NCBI GenBank assembly: GCA_050309735.1
Contig: JBNRMS010000013.1
Coordinates: 1 to 14,455 of the forward strand
Length of the DNA stretch: 14,455 nt
Source: UMGS1002 sp050309735
Lineage (GTDB): Bacteria > Bacillota > Clostridia > Oscillospirales > CAG-272
Reading direction: 5' to 3'
This document shows, piece by piece, positions 1-6,870 of the stretch. Position 1 is the stretch's first letter. Every line of letters starts with the position of its first letter. The position numbers and the translations under genes were made by a program. The notes beneath the pieces are model-generated. The model worked only from the letters and a program-made list of their open reading frames with translations. It was not told the origin of the DNA and did no database searches.

Positions 1-387
1 GATAAAGTCAGCGGAGAGCTTAGTTCAGAGCGGTTTGCTAAAATGCTCGGCAAATACGAACAGGAGCAGACTGAGCTAACAGTAAAAATAGATGCCCTTC
101 GCCCAGTGCTTGAGCAAGCTGAAGCGCAGACACAGGGCATTGACAAGTTTCTGCGGATGGTTAAAAGGTTCACGGAGATTAAGGAACTCAGTGCCGAGGT
201 TGTAAGCGAATTCATCGAGCGGATTGAAGTCGGCGAAACGGTGATGGTGAACCCACGGCGATTTCCACACTGGGCAGATGAAAAGCGGCAAAATATCAGA
301 ATTGTGTACAACTACATCGGCGCAATCCCGCAAGAGGGAGAGCCAATCACGGCAAGTGCAAGTGGAAAAATAGCATATAAAGGATAA
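1..387 (+). CDS. Large serine recombinase, C-terminal fragment (5' end outside window)
   Basis: The reading frame is open from the first base to a TAA at 385-387, giving 128 residues of the C-terminal end of a protein that starts upstream of the window. The segment is rich in charged residues and predicted helical or coiled coil in its first half. It ends in a block resembling the DUF4368 tail of clostridial serine recombinases: an FIERIEVGE segment, then RIVYNYIGAIPQ near the terminus. These tails follow the zinc ribbon and coiled coil in large serine integrases of conjugative or mobilisable elements, which cut and join att sites through a serine-linked intermediate. The catalytic domain cannot be seen here, so whether the gene is intact is unknown. 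A strong intrinsic terminator follows about 40 bases after the stop, and a second recombinase remnant lies beyond it. The family assignment rests on recalled similarity of the tail only. Confidence 0.72.
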   Translation, partial: DKVSGELSSERFAKMLGKYEQEQTELTVKIDALRPVLEQAEAQTQGIDKFLRMVKRFTEIKELSAEVVSEFIERIEVGETVMVNPRRFPHWADEKRQNIRIVYNYIGAIPQEGEPITASASGKIAYKG

Positions 388-427
388 GGTGGAAACCATT
401 CAGGCAAAGGTTGTGGGTGTGTGAAGC

Positions 428-461
428 GGCGTGAACTTCGAGGGGTTCACGCCATTTTTTT
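428..461 (+). terminator. Intrinsic terminator after first recombinase
   Basis: A perfect 9-bp stem (GGCGTGAAC at 428-436 with GTTCACGCC at 445-453) with an 8-nt loop is followed by A and a run of seven T. It is a textbook Rho-independent terminator for the recombinase ending at 387. It also means the truncated recombinase that follows would not be transcribed by read-through. Confidence 0.9.
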
Positions 462-484
462 AGGCATTGGGGATTTGTCCATAG

Positions 485-1876
485 GAAGTTTGTTCTGACG
501 AAGGCATATCCGCAACGAACACCCGTCACAGGGATGGCTTTAACCGCATGATTGCGGATGCGCTGGCCGGGAGAATCGACCTGATCGTCACGAAATCCGT
601 CAGCCGCTTTGCCCGAAATACCGTGGACAGCCTCACTGCCGTCCGCAAGCTGAAGGAACACGGCACTGAGGTCTATTTCGAGAAAGAGGGTATTTACACC
701 TTTGACAGCAAGGGTGAACTGCTGATCACCATTATGTCGAGCCTTGCCCAAGAGGAGAGCCGCTCCATTTCCGAAAACGTCACATGGGGCCAGCGCAAAC
801 GCTTTGCGGACGGAAAGGTCTCGCTGCCGTACAAATCCTTCCTCGGGTACCGCAAGGGGCCGGATGGTTTGCCGGAGATCGTGCCGGAGGAATCGGAGAT
901 CGTCCGAGAGATCTACAAGCTGTTCGTTCAGGGCAAAACGGTAAACTGGATCGCAACGCACCTTACCGCCAAGGGCATCCCCACGCCTCGGGGCAAAGAA
1001 AAATGGCAGACCAGCACCATCGAGAGCATCCTGACGAACGAGAAATACAAGGGCTCGGCGGTTTTGCAGAAGAAGTTCACGGTGGATTTTCTGTCAAAGA
1101 AAATGAAGGTCAACGAGGGTGAGGTACCGCAGTACATCGTGGATCAGAGTCATCCGGCCATTATCGATCCGGCCCAATGGCAGAAGGTGCAGGATGAGAT
1201 GGCGGTCCGCAAATCCAGAGGCAAGCACCACAACAGCCTTAGCCCGTTTTCCGCAAAGATCGTCTGCGGTGATTGCGGCGATTTCTACGGTAGCAAGGTA
1301 TGGCACAGCACGGACAAATACCGCAGAGTGATCTGGCAGTGCAACGGAAAGTTCAAGGGCAAGGAGCGCTGCGCCACACCGCATTTATACGAAGAGGATA
1401 TCAAGCGGCTGTTCCTCCGTGCCGTTGCCCAGCTTACAGAGGACTGGGAGGTACTACTGGAGACCTGCCGGATGATCCATGACGAATACCTGAACACGGA
1501 CGCCATTGACGCAGAGTGCGCCACGCTCAATGATGAGATCGAGATCGTTTCCGGCCTCACGAAAAAGCTGATTGCCGAAAACGCCACCACCGCCATTCCG
1601 CAGGACGAGTACAACAGGAAATATGATGCGCTGGTCGAGCGTTACCATGCGGCGCAGGACCGGCTGGATGAACTTCAAAAATTGAGAATTACACGGAGCT
1701 TTCAGGCCGATGTGCTGGAATGCTTCATGTTCGAGATAAAGGCCATCGATATCACGCTGCCGCTGGAATTCACGGATCGCTTCTGGAACAACCTGATCGA
1801 CCGGGTAACGGTCTACCACGATGGCCGGATGGTATTCCGCTTTAAGAACGGCACAGAGGTCACGGAAACGCTCTGA
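485..1876 (+). pseudogene. Large serine recombinase lacking its N-terminal catalytic segment
   Basis: The reading frame opens straight after an in-frame TAG (482-484), and family-like sequence (EV-SDEGISATNT) begins at once, upstream of the first in-frame ATG at 548. From there it reads as a normal resolvase/integrase: the SRFARN helix around residues 19-24 counted from the ATG, the Recombinase domain, a zinc ribbon with CGDCG near residue 240 and later Cys residues, a coiled coil, and a C-terminal RVTVYHDGRMVFRFK block. Intact relatives carry roughly 60-70 more N-terminal residues, including the Y-x-R-x-S nucleophile motif, and none of that is present. No convincing ribosome binding site precedes the ATG at 548. 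I therefore read it as a 5'-deleted, catalytically dead integrase gene. A short product missing the serine could in principle still bind DNA. It sits between two terminators, next to another recombinase. Confidence 0.82.
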
Positions 1877-1893
1877 TGCCGAAAAGCAAAACA

Positions 1894-1936
1894 GCCCGTG
1901 ACGGGGATCAGCCGGTCCTCATCACGGGCATTCTTT
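1894..1936 (+). terminator. Intrinsic terminator after truncated recombinase
   Basis: An 8-bp GC-rich stem (GCCCGTGA at 1894-1901 with TCACGGGC at 1922-1929) with a 20-nt loop is followed by ATTCTTT. It sits 17 bases after the recombinase stop. The 176 bases beyond it, up to the tRNA terminator, contain no gene I can support. Confidence 0.7.
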
Positions 1937-2099
1937 GTGTGAAACGGTAGTCAATTTTTGAAACGATAGGATACGGGCCTCCGGTAGATAGCCTCAAAGC
2001 AGGTCCATAAAGGAGAAAAGCGGCTCATTTTCACCCTCTGACGGGGCCTCAAATGCACCCGCTATTTTGCAGAAACGGCCTATTTGCAAGGCTTTTCGT

Positions 2100-2149
2100 G
2101 ATAAAATGAAACGGACCGGTAATCGACACATTGTATCAATTACCGGTCC
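2100..2149 (-). terminator. Terminator of the tRNA-Leu operon
   Basis: Positions 2113-2149 form a 37-base near-palindrome. Read as DNA it has two mismatches, but on minus-strand RNA both become G-U pairs, giving a nearly continuous 17-bp hairpin, followed by the T-rich tail GTTTCATTTTATC. This strand asymmetry says the structure serves the leftward transcript of the two tRNA genes. It starts six bases past the CCA end of tRNA-Leu(CAG). Confidence 0.75.
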
Positions 2150-2154
2150 AGATT

Positions 2155-2241
2155 TGGTGCGGGTAAGAGGACTTGAACCTCCACGAAGTTGCCCCCACTA
2201 GAACCTGAATCTAGCGCGTCTGCCAATTCCGCCATACCCGC
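2155..2241 (-). tRNA. tRNA-Leu(CAG): tRNA-Leu (anticodon CAG)
   Basis: On the minus strand the 87-nt gene begins GCGGGTATGGCGGAATTGGC and ends TACCCGCACCA. It has a 7-bp acceptor stem (GCGGGTA/TACCCGC), the A discriminator and an encoded CCA. The anticodon arm is CTAGA-TTCAGGT-TCTAG, so the anticodon is CAG, reading CUG. A long variable arm (GGGGGCAACTTCGTG region) and the T arm GGAGGTTCAAGTCCTC fit a type II leucine tRNA. It is the second gene of a two-tRNA operon. Confidence 0.96.
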
Positions 2242-2292
2242 GTATATAATTGCAAATTGCATATAGCAAATAGCAAATTACAATCTGCAATT

Positions 2293-2329
2293 TGAATTTT
2301 AGCAGCCGTTTTGCGGCTGCTAAAATTCA
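2293..2329 (-). repeat. Perfect 16-bp inverted repeat abutting the tRNA CCA end
   Basis: The arms 2293-2308 and 2314-2329 are exactly complementary, with a 5-nt loop. The core is AGCAGCCG/CGGCTGCT flanked by AT pairs. On the minus strand the hairpin starts at the base next to the CCA of tRNA-Leu(GAG), between the two tRNAs. There is no U-run on either side, so it is not a standard terminator. It may be a processing or pausing hairpin within the tRNA precursor. The remaining spacer (2242-2292) is AT-rich with several CAAAT-like repeats. Confidence 0.7.
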
Positions 2330-2413
2330 TGGTGCGAGAAACGGGACTTGAACCCGTACGGTGTAACCACACGCCCCTCAAACGTGCGCGTCTGCCAGTT
2401 CCGCCACTCTCGC
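2330..2413 (-). tRNA. tRNA-Leu(GAG): tRNA-Leu (anticodon GAG)
   Basis: On the minus strand the 84-nt gene begins GCGAGAGTGGCGGAACTGGC and ends TTCTCGCACCA. The acceptor stem pairs throughout with one G-T. The anticodon arm CACGT-TTGAGGG-GCGTG gives anticodon GAG, which decodes CUU/CUC. The type II variable arm, the T arm ACGGGTTCAAGTCCCGT and the encoded CCA are all present. It is the first gene of the tRNA operon, 33 bases downstream of its promoter. Confidence 0.96.
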
Positions 2414-2445
2414 ATAACGCCGCCGCGATTGCAGCGACGAATTAT

Positions 2446-2473
2446 ATTATACCTGAAATTTTAATAATGTCAA
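2446..2473 (-). promoter_or_regulatory. Promoter of the tRNA-Leu operon
   Basis: On the minus strand TTGACA (2468-2473) and TATAAT (2446-2451) are separated by 16 bases, a consensus sigma-A promoter. The first tRNA starts 33 bases downstream. It is divergent from the glutamine synthetase promoter about 90 bases away; that stretch is AT-rich with no other clear feature. Confidence 0.88.
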
Positions 2474-2563
2474 TAGGTTTTTTGATTTTTTCTAAAATTC
2501 TTGTCTTTTATTTTCTCCGGAAGCTCCAAATCAAACAAAATTCGGACAAACGAGAAAAATCTA

Positions 2564-2592
2564 TTGACAAATTAAGAAAGATGGTGTATAAT
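2564..2592 (+). promoter_or_regulatory. Promoter of the glutamine synthetase gene
   Basis: TTGACA (2564-2569), a 17-base spacer and TATAAT (2587-2592) match the sigma-A consensus perfectly. Transcription should start near 2599, just ahead of the structured leader, about 85 bases before the ATG. Confidence 0.9.
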
Positions 2593-2603
2593 TCCGGCAT
2601 ACA

Positions 2604-2650
2604 CGGCAAAGTTGCCGCAGGATAACCTGCCGCACCTTTGCTGTTTTGTT
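2604..2650 (+). promoter_or_regulatory. Candidate attenuator in the glnN leader
   Basis: Two mutually exclusive folds are visible. In one, CGGC (2604-2607) pairs with GCCG (2614-2617) around the six-base loop AAAGTT, next to the hairpin GCAGG-ATAA-CCTGC (2617-2630). In the other, CGGCAAAG (2604-2611) pairs with CTTTGCTG (2636-2643), enclosing the second hairpin and followed by TTTTGTT. The second fold is terminator-like, so the leader could switch between read-through and termination. An A-x-x-G hexaloop is the hallmark recognised by ANTAR-domain antiterminators, which control nitrogen genes in some Firmicutes. The second hairpin here does not show that loop, so the regulator class is open. 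Confidence 0.45.
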
Positions 2651-2683
2651 AATTGGCATTCATTCTGAAAGGAAAATAAACAT

Positions 2684-4780
2684 ATGTACAACCTACCCGA
2701 GCATTTCGGCGAGCTTGTCTTTAACGACGCCGTTATGAGGGCGCGTCTCCCCAAAGAAACCTACGACGCCATGAAAAGAACAATTGTCAACGGCAGATCT
2801 CTTGATATCAATGTCGCCAATGTCGTGGCAAATGCCATGAAGAACTGGGCGATAGAGCATGGCGCCACCCACTATACCCACTGGTTTCAGCCTATGACCG
2901 GCATCACAGCCGAGAAGCACGACAGCTTTATCACGACAACGCCCGACGGGCGGGTGATTATGGAGTTTTCGGGCAGGGAACTGGTTAAGGGTGAACCCGA
3001 TGCCTCGTCTTTCCCCTCGGGCGGGCTGCGCGCCACCTTTGAGGCTCGGGGATACACTGCGTGGGATCCTACCTCCTATGCATTTATCAAAGGACACTCG
3101 CTCTACATACCTACCGCATTTTGCTCCTATGGCGGTCACGCGCTCGATAAAAAGACCCCTCTGCTCCGCTCGATGGAAACTATAAACCGTCAGGCAATGA
3201 GGATCCTCCGGCTCTTTGGCAACCATGAGGTTAGTTGCGTTCATACCTCTGTAGGCGCCGAACAGGAATACTTTCTTATTGACCGCGCGATGTATGACAA
3301 GAGAAAAGACCTGATTTACTCAGGGCGCACCCTCTTTGGTGCAAAGCCCCCAAAAGGGCAGGAACTTGAGGATCACTATTTTGGTTCGATAAAGCAAAGA
3401 GTTTCGGCTTTCATGAAGGAGCTTAATGAGGAGCTATGGAAGCTTGGCATACTTGCAAAAACCGAGCACAACGAGGTTGCGCCCTCGCAGCACGAGCTGG
3501 CACCGATTTATACCACTACCAATATAGCTACCGACCACAACCAACTGACAATGGAAATCATGAAGCAGACGGCGGCAAGGCATGGTCTTGCCTGCCTGCT
3601 TCATGAGAAGCCCTTCGCCGGGCTCAACGGCTCGGGCAAGCACAATAACTGGTCGATAACAACTAACACCGGCGTGAACCTGCTATCCCCGGGAGAAACA
3701 CCCCATGAAAACGCACAGTTTTTGCTCTTCCTTGTAGCTGTGATACAAGCGGTTGACGATTATCAGGATCTGCTCCGCCTCTCGGTTGCCACTGCGGGAA
3801 ACGATCACCGTCTGGGGGCTAATGAGGCACCTCCGGCTATTGTTTCAATTTTCTTCGGAGATGAGCTGACCGCTGTGCTTGACGCTATTGAGCAGGGCAA
3901 GGCCTATATATCAGCCGAGAAGACCGAAATGCGGCTCGGCGTTCATGTTATCCCGCGCTTTCAGAAAGACATGGCCGATCGAAACCGCACCTCGCCCTTC
4001 GCCTTCACCGGCAACAAGTTTGAGTTCAGAATGCTCGGCTCGTCGGACAGTATTGCCTGCGCTAATATAATGCTCAACACATCGGTTGCCGAGTCGCTGC
4101 GCCAGTATGCCGATATTCTTGAGGCCGCGCCCGACTTCAACAAAGCCCTGCACTCGTTAATCAGGGATACTGTCATAAAGCATAAGCGCATAATCTTCAA
4201 CGGCAACGGATATGACGAGAGCTGGCGGCGAGAGGCGGTCGAAGTTCGCGGGCTTCTTAATCTTAAAACAACCCCCGATTGTATGCCCTATCTACTTGCA
4301 AAGAAGAATGTAGATTTGCTGGTCTCGCACAAGGTGTATACCGAGCCCGAGTTGCGCTCAAGATACGAGATATTGCTTGATAATTATTGCAAGGTCATCA
4401 ATATTGAGGCGCTGACAATGATTGATATGGCAAGAAAGCAAATTCTGCCTGCCATATCGAGATATTCGGGAGATATTGCTGCGGCGGCCTCTGCGAAAAA
4501 AGCACTCTCGCCCGAGATAGACTGCGAATACGAGCTTGAGCTGGTAAAAAAACTCTCGACACTTACCTGCGCCATCTCAAAGAGGACCGATGCTCTTTGC
4601 ACTGAACTCGCGGAGCTCAAGTCAATAGGTCGCATAAACCAACTTTCGTTTGCCTACCGGGACAGAATTATAAACAAAATGAATGAGTTAAGAGCTGTGG
4701 TTGACGAGGCGGAGACGATAACGGCTGAAAAGTACTGGCCTTATCCCACATACGGAGACCTGCTTTTCGGAGTGAGATAA
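2684..4780 (+). CDS. glnN: Type III glutamine synthetase
   Basis: This 698-residue cytoplasmic enzyme condenses glutamate and ammonia to glutamine with ATP, the entry point for nitrogen assimilation. Length and motifs mark the large GSIII family rather than the roughly 450-residue GSI: HYTHWFQPMTGITAEKHDSF at residues 63-82, GAEQEYF at 191-197 (metal-binding glutamates), and GLNGSGKHNNWS at 313-324 (substrate/ATP site). A helical C-terminal region follows. The protein appears complete and undamaged. The start is supported by the upstream AAAGGA and by the family's usual N-terminal sequence (NLPEHFGELVFND) beginning at once. It has its own promoter and a leader that may attenuate, so expression probably responds to nitrogen status. 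It stands alone; no ammonium transporter or PII gene is adjacent. There is no clear terminator after its stop, and 4781-4889 holds nothing I recognise. Confidence 0.97.
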   Translation: MYNLPEHFGELVFNDAVMRARLPKETYDAMKRTIVNGRSLDINVANVVANAMKNWAIEHGATHYTHWFQPMTGITAEKHDSFITTTPDGRVIMEFSGRELVKGEPDASSFPSGGLRATFEARGYTAWDPTSYAFIKGHSLYIPTAFCSYGGHALDKKTPLLRSMETINRQAMRILRLFGNHEVSCVHTSVGAEQEYFLIDRAMYDKRKDLIYSGRTLFGAKPPKGQELEDHYFGSIKQRVSAFMKELNEELWKLGILAKTEHNEVAPSQHELAPIYTTTNIATDHNQLTMEIMKQTAARHGLACLLHEKPFAGLNGSGKHNNWSITTNTGVNLLSPGETPHENAQFLLFLVAVIQAVDDYQDLLRLSVATAGNDHRLGANEAPPAIVSIFFGDELTAVLDAIEQGKAYISAEKTEMRLGVHVIPRFQKDMADRNRTSPFAFTGNKFEFRMLGSSDSIACANIMLNTSVAESLRQYADILEAAPDFNKALHSLIRDTVIKHKRIIFNGNGYDESWRREAVEVRGLLNLKTTPDCMPYLLAKKNVDLLVSHKVYTEPELRSRYEILLDNYCKVINIEALTMIDMARKQILPAISRYSGDIAAAASAKKALSPEIDCEYELELVKKLSTLTCAISKRTDALCTELAELKSIGRINQLSFAYRDRIINKMNELRAVVDEAETITAEKYWPYPTYGDLLFGVR

Positions 4781-4889
4781 ATACCCTTTTGCAGCAGCTC
4801 GATCCCGGGGTGGATAATATCGCATCTGTTTTTTCGCTCCGCACATTTTGCAAATATTGAAAATATTCGGGTTATTTTGTAAGTTTATA

Positions 4890-4918
4890 TTGACAAATTA
4901 GTGAATGTAGGTTATATT
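4890..4918 (+). promoter_or_regulatory. Promoter of the uracil permease transcript
   Basis: TTGACA (4890-4895), a 17-base spacer and TATATT (4913-4918) form a strong sigma-A promoter. It predicts a start near 4925 and a leader of roughly 215 nt before the permease ATG. Confidence 0.85.
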
Positions 4919-4924
4919 ATTACC

Positions 4925-5013
4925 AGCGCGGAGCTTGTGGTAAAGCTGTTTGAACGGTAATTAGTTTATATGAATATTTGGTTGCCGTTTTTCATGGCAG
5001 TAGTTTATAAAAT
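4925..5013 (+). promoter_or_regulatory. Structured leader upstream of the permease terminator (candidate riboregulator)
   Basis: The leader contains AGCTT/AAGCT (4932-4936 with 4943-4947), then AACGG (4953-4957), which can pair with CCGTT (4985-4989). Overlapping that 3' arm, TGCC (4983-4986) can instead pair with GGCA (4996-4999). ATGGC (4994-4998) is also complementary to GCCAT (5023-5027) inside the terminator loop. A 9-base direct repeat TAGTTTATA occurs at 4962-4970 and 5001-5009. I looked for, and did not find, the purine riboswitch core or the PyrR-binding consensus. Any ligand is unknown. Confidence 0.45.
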
Positions 5014-5042
5014 CTCCCTGTCGCCATACAGGGAGGTTTTTT
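5014..5042 (+). terminator. Intrinsic terminator in the permease 5' leader (attenuator)
   Basis: CTCCCTGT (5014-5021) pairs perfectly with ACAGGGAG (5028-5035) around a 6-base loop, followed by G and six T. It lies about 100 bases before the permease ATG and about 90 bases after the promoter, with no gene in between. It therefore most likely acts as an attenuator rather than the end of glnN, although termination of glnN read-through is not excluded. Confidence 0.85.
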
Positions 5043-5140
5043 GTGGCCATGCCGCAAGATATAATAAATTCACATATAATTTGTTGTCTTTACAACCTTT
5101 TTGAGTTAGCAATAAATTAATATATTAAGGAGACAATTCA

Positions 5141-6607
5141 ATGCTAAAGGACAAAACAATAGGCTATCTTCCCGATGAGAAGCCTTCTGTATGGAAGCTT
5201 CTGCTCTATGCCATACAGCAGGTTATCGTCATGTTCCCGGCGACGGTTGCTGTCGCTCTTATAACCGGGTTTCAGGTTTCAACCACCATATTTGCCAGCG
5301 GTCTTGCGACTATCTGCTTTATTTTGGTCACCGGCAGGAAAATCCCGCTTTATTATGGTTCAAGCTTTGCTTATCTGACCGCTATTGCGGGTCTTGTTAG
5401 CAGCGAGGCCATTATGAACAAGATAAGCTCAGCCGATGCTCTGGCTCAGCTTGAAGGCTGGAAAGCCGGCACCGTGGCAACCCTGCCGACCGAAGCGATT
5501 CAGTACGCGCAATTTGGAATTGTTATGTCGGGTCTTGTTTCGATAGCGGCCGGACTTCTCATCAGATTCAGCGGCCCCCGCGCGGTTGAAAAAATCCTGC
5601 CCCCGACGATTACGGGGCCTGTGGCCATGATTATCGGTCTTACGCTTGCCGGAACGGCGCTCAGCGACATTTATGCCGCTCCACAAAGCTTCACCGGTGG
5701 AATGGGTCTTGTGTTGATTGTCTCTCTTTCGACGCTTCTCTCTACAATACTTTTCTCAAGATATTTAAAGGGCTTTCTCGGCCAGCTTCCGCTCTTGCTC
5801 GGCGCCGGGGTGGGCTGTCTTGCAGCAGCGCTTATATTTTGGATTGGTGGTTCGAGCGGTTACAGTCTTTTTGATAATATGCCGGTCGAAACACTTGTCA
5901 AGGCCTCAACATGGAAGCTTGGCGACGGCTCCTTTTTCGCGTTGCCCTCCTTCTCGCTCCCGAAATTTTCGCTTGAAGCGGTTATCGCAATCATGCCGAT
6001 AGCCATAGCGACAATTCCAGAGTCAACCGCGCATATATATCAGCTTGATATTTATGTAAACAACGTGGCAAAAAAGAAGGGCAAGAAAAAGTATGATATT
6101 GTAAGCCAGCTTGACAGAAACCTTATCGGCGACGGAATCGGCGATATGATCACCGGCTTTATCGGCGGCCCTGCCGGCACGAACTACGGTGAGAATATCT
6201 CAACGATGGCGATAACAAAGGTTTTCTCGATTTCTGTGCTTGTCGTCGCATCTGTTATTGCTATGGTGGTTGCCTGCTTCACGCCCTTAATTCAGATTAT
6301 CTACGCTATTCCGACGGCCGTTATCGGAGGGCTTGAGGTTTACCTGTTCGGCGCTATCGCAGCGCAGGGAATAGCAATAATGATTGATAAGAAAGCCGAT
6401 ATGTTCTCCTCAAAGAATATTGCCGTAATAGCGACAATTATGGTAATCGGTATCGGCGGGAACTACGCCTTCGGCGGTAACATCCCCTTCCCGGGGCTCT
6501 CGAACGGCATTCCCTGCATCGCAGGCGCAGCTGTTTTCGGAATACTGCTCAACCTCCTTCTCAGTATAGGCGAGAAGAAGGAAGCGGAGGTTGAGAGCGA
6601 GGAATAA
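5141..6607 (+). CDS. uraA: NCS2-family uracil (nucleobase) permease
   Basis: This 488-residue polytopic membrane protein imports a nucleobase, most likely uracil, probably with protons. The N-terminus up to about residue 25 is cytoplasmic, followed by some 12-14 hydrophobic segments. The family pattern is clear: the GRKIPLYYGSSFAYLTA segment near residue 65, ILPPTITGPVAMIIGLTLAG in mid-protein, and the two substrate-binding glutamates expected for UraA, E294 in IPESTAH and E351 in TNYGENIS. The TYGEN-type motif favours uracil over xanthine or urate. The start is set by AAGGAG eight bases upstream. It is a single-gene unit behind a leader with an internal terminator, so expression is probably controlled by attenuation. 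The gene looks intact, with a short acidic C-terminal tail. Substrate identity is inferred from family motifs only. Confidence 0.93.
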   Translation: MLKDKTIGYLPDEKPSVWKLLLYAIQQVIVMFPATVAVALITGFQVSTTIFASGLATICFILVTGRKIPLYYGSSFAYLTAIAGLVSSEAIMNKISSADALAQLEGWKAGTVATLPTEAIQYAQFGIVMSGLVSIAAGLLIRFSGPRAVEKILPPTITGPVAMIIGLTLAGTALSDIYAAPQSFTGGMGLVLIVSLSTLLSTILFSRYLKGFLGQLPLLLGAGVGCLAAALIFWIGGSSGYSLFDNMPVETLVKASTWKLGDGSFFALPSFSLPKFSLEAVIAIMPIAIATIPESTAHIYQLDIYVNNVAKKKGKKKYDIVSQLDRNLIGDGIGDMITGFIGGPAGTNYGENISTMAITKVFSISVLVVASVIAMVVACFTPLIQIIYAIPTAVIGGLEVYLFGAIAAQGIAIMIDKKADMFSSKNIAVIATIMVIGIGGNYAFGGNIPFPGLSNGIPCIAGAAVFGILLNLLLSIGEKKEAEVESEE

Positions 6608-6630
6608 AATTGCCGCTCTGAGGGATTTCC

Positions 6631-6660
6631 TTGTTCTATTGGTTGTTTAAATGAAATAAT
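6631..6660 (+). promoter_or_regulatory. Possible promoter ahead of the hairpin repeat and metallophosphoesterase
   Basis: TTGTTC (6631-6636), 18 bases, then AATAAT (6655-6660) is a weak sigma-A-like match. Support comes from comparison: the same -10-like string ATAATATG precedes the second copy of the hairpin repeat at exactly the same distance, where it belongs to a better promoter. Confidence 0.4.
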
Positions 6661-6667
6661 ATGAGTA

Positions 6668-6700
6668 TTGGCAGGTTTTGAAAAACCTGCGATGTCGCAA
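6668..6700 (+). repeat. Dispersed hairpin repeat, copy 1
   Basis: TTGGCAGGTTTT-GAAAAACCTGC followed by GATGTCGCAA. The arms GCAGGTTTT and AAAACCTGC form a tight hairpin at 6671-6690. A near-identical copy lies at 11643-11676 on the other strand. In this copy GTCGCAA (6694-6700) also finds its complement TTGCGAC at 6730-6736, which would give a second, longer-range stem. There is no U-run, so it is not a standard terminator for the permease gene. Confidence 0.8.
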
Positions 6701-6757
6701 AAGTGATGCAATGCATGGGAGAAATTTACTTGCGACTATGATATAAATAAAAATAAG

Positions 6758-6806
6758 CTGGGGGAAACTTTTCAACGCCCGTTCCGGGAATTGGATTTTC
6801 CCCCAG
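6758..6806 (+). promoter_or_regulatory. Long-stem structured element in the metallophosphoesterase leader
   Basis: CTGGGGGAAA (6758-6767) pairs perfectly with TTTCCCCCAG (6797-6806), closing a 29-base loop that itself contains CCCG/CGGG. No U-run follows. It is a stable 10-bp stem in the leader, about 50 bases before the first candidate start codon; no known RNA class was recognised. Confidence 0.55.
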
Positions 6807-6848
6807 ACCCGCTTCATGAATGTTTCAGAGAACCGAGGTAGATACTGG

Positions 6849-6870
6849 TTTGAAAGATGAATCTTTCAAA
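6849..6870 (+). repeat. 10-bp inverted repeat spanning the first candidate start codon
   Basis: TTTGAAAGAT (6849-6858), two bases, then its exact complement ATCTTTCAAA (6861-6870). The ATG at 6857-6859 lies in its middle. It has the size of an operator site for a dimeric repressor. In RNA it would bury the start codon. Confidence 0.65.

Noticed and set aside
347..961. 204-residue minus-strand open frame opposite the recombinase
   Set aside because: It is the shadow of the recombinase coding frame and crosses the terminator; no start signal or family features.
1937..2112. A minus-strand frame of two short open stretches that reads like protein between the recombinase terminator and the tRNA terminator
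   Set aside because: It is broken by a stop codon, has no ribosome binding site or clear start, and cannot be matched to a family without a search; treated as intergenic or element debris.
2242..2292. CRISPR-like or tandem repeat array in the CAAAT-rich tRNA spacer
   Set aside because: Units are about 6-8 bases, irregular and AT-rich, with no repeat-spacer periodicity.
2155..2413. tRNA-Leu genes as the attachment site of the neighbouring element
   Set aside because: The integrase remnants are serine recombinases, which do not typically use tRNA 3' ends, and no duplicated tRNA fragment was seen.
2311..2625. 104-residue plus-strand frame across tRNA-Leu(GAG) and the glnN promoter
   Set aside because: It overlaps a tRNA gene, two promoters and the glnN leader; its protein-like start is an artefact of tRNA sequence.
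2693..3244. 183-residue minus-strand open frame opposite glnN
   Set aside because: Antisense to the strongly conserved glutamine synthetase N-terminus, with no recognisable domain.
4925..5042. Purine riboswitch or PyrR-binding attenuator ahead of the permease
   Set aside because: The conserved purine-riboswitch core and the PyrR hairpin-loop consensus could not be found; only the generic attenuator architecture is supported.
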